A DNA stretch of 5,743 bases, taken from NCBI GenBank assembly GCA_019310665.1, contig JAFDDW010000158.1:1-5743 (forward strand), written 5' to 3'. The stretch is from Deltaproteobacteria bacterium. Lineage in GTDB: Bacteria > Desulfobacterota > Desulfobacteria > Desulfobacterales > JAFDCJ01. A program made the translations under genes and the position numbers. Of the stretch, positions 5,227 to 5,743 are shown one piece after another. The notes under the pieces were generated by a model. The model saw nothing but the letters and a program-made list of their open reading frames with translations, did not search any database and was not told where the DNA came from. Position 1 is the first letter of the stretch. Every line of letters begins with the position of its first letter.

Positions 5227-5743
5227 CTAACCGGTCGTTGCCACCCGGTGATAGGACAACATATGCCTGTCCGCGTCAAGGGTTGCTTCTATTCCCATCG
5301 GAAGGGTTAGATTGCGGTTCCCATGCCCGGCATTCATACCGGCTAGAATCGGGACATGGTAATCGCTAAATATTTCATTAATGATTTTGAATATCTCATC
5401 TGCGGGTCCGCAATCTTCAAAAGAGCCTAACACAATTCCGGCAAGTCCCTTAAAACAACCGGCAAGCTTCATCTGGATCAACATCCGATCAATTCTGTAA
5501 GGGGCTTCCGCCCGGTCTTCAAGAAACAGAATTTTATCGGCAAAACTTGATGCAAATGGAGTGCCCACCAGATGACAAAGGGTGTTCAGATTTCCTCCGC
5601 AAAGGATCCCTGACCCGGCGCCAGGGCTAAGGGTGATACCTTCAGACACCTCGATTTCCAGTTTGGTGTCCGATGAGACCGTCTGAAATAGTGAAACTTT
5701 GGTGATTTCATCGGCATCGGCCAGGGATGTTAGTACCGGTCCG
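5227..5743 (-). CDS. ldcA: LD-carboxypeptidase (peptidase family S66), C-terminal part
   Basis: LD-carboxypeptidases cleave the L,D-bond to the terminal D-Ala of murein tetrapeptides, a cytoplasmic step of peptidoglycan recycling; relatives such as MccF cleave microcin C. I see 171 residues before the TAG at 5229-5227. The frame is open to the right edge, so about the first 130 residues are missing if the protein has the usual 300. Visible S66 signatures, numbered from the edge, are GPVLTSLA (1-8), CGGNLNTL (48-55), LVGTPF (58-63), ILFLEDRAEAPYRIDRML (71-88) with the probable catalytic Glu, and AGHGNRNLTLPMG (138-150) with the catalytic His. The nucleophilic Ser lies off the window. A GTG within the frame (5649) is not the real start, since conserved sequence continues upstream of it. 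Microcin-immunity function cannot be excluded, but the cell-wall neighbours favour recycling. Repeat array D separates it from the hydrolase gene. Confidence 0.93.
   Translation of the reverse strand, partial: GPVLTSLADADEITKVSLFQTVSSDTKLEIEVSEGITLSPGAGSGILCGGNLNTLCHLVGTPFASSFADKILFLEDRAEAPYRIDRMLIQMKLAGCFKGLAGIVLGSFEDCGPADEIFKIINEIFSDYHVPILAGMNAGHGNRNLTLPMGIEATLDADRHMLSYHRVATTG

Noticed and set aside
5227..5649. A 140-residue LD-carboxypeptidase starting at the GTG at 5649
   Set aside because: Conserved-looking sequence in the same frame (GPVLTSLA and onward) continues to the window edge. The gene is truncated by the window, not by a late start.

Overview
The window carries six protein genes, all on the minus strand. 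In transcription order they are: the C-terminal part of an LD-carboxypeptidase (entering at the right edge), a beta-lactamase-fold serine hydrolase, mreB, mreC, mreD, and the N-terminal part of penicillin-binding protein 2 (mrdA, leaving at the left edge). No RNA gene, transposase, integrase or CRISPR array is visible. The gene order and protein style (MreB-MreC-MreD-PBP2, an LdcA-type peptidase, intergenic gaps packed with short repeats) fit a rod-shaped Gram-negative bacterium. My best guess is a sulfate-reducer-like Desulfobacterota (Desulfobacterales), but this is inference from general resemblance; no marker gene here fixes the taxonomy.

Layout by coordinate: 1-659 mrdA (5' part only); 660-812 gap with inverted GACGAAT-type repeats that run into the mreD stop codon; 813-1334 mreD; 1331-2164 mreC, overlapping mreD by ATGA; 2165-2436 gap with a large imperfect hairpin; 2437-3480 mreB with a good ribosome binding site and a possible extended -10 promoter; 3481-3881 gap with the promoter region and a composite nested inverted repeat; 3882-4958 serine hydrolase; 4959-5226 gap with a fourth repeat array; 5227-5743 LD-carboxypeptidase (3' part).

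Functionally this is a cell-wall block. MreB filaments, MreC, MreD and PBP2 form the core of the elongation machine (elongasome) that inserts peptidoglycan along the cell cylinder. LD-carboxypeptidase trims tetrapeptides from recycled murein, and the serine hydrolase belongs to a family often found next to murein-recycling genes. Wall synthesis and wall salvage are therefore side by side, although repeat-filled gaps suggest at least two transcription units.

The most unusual signal is outside the genes. All four intergenic gaps longer than 100 bases contain arrays of short units in exact 7-base register. Each gap has its own unit sequence, and each array is folded into inverted arms that could form a large cruciform or RNA hairpin. 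The shared 7-base period across unrelated unit sequences suggests one generating process or one class of element rather than chance.
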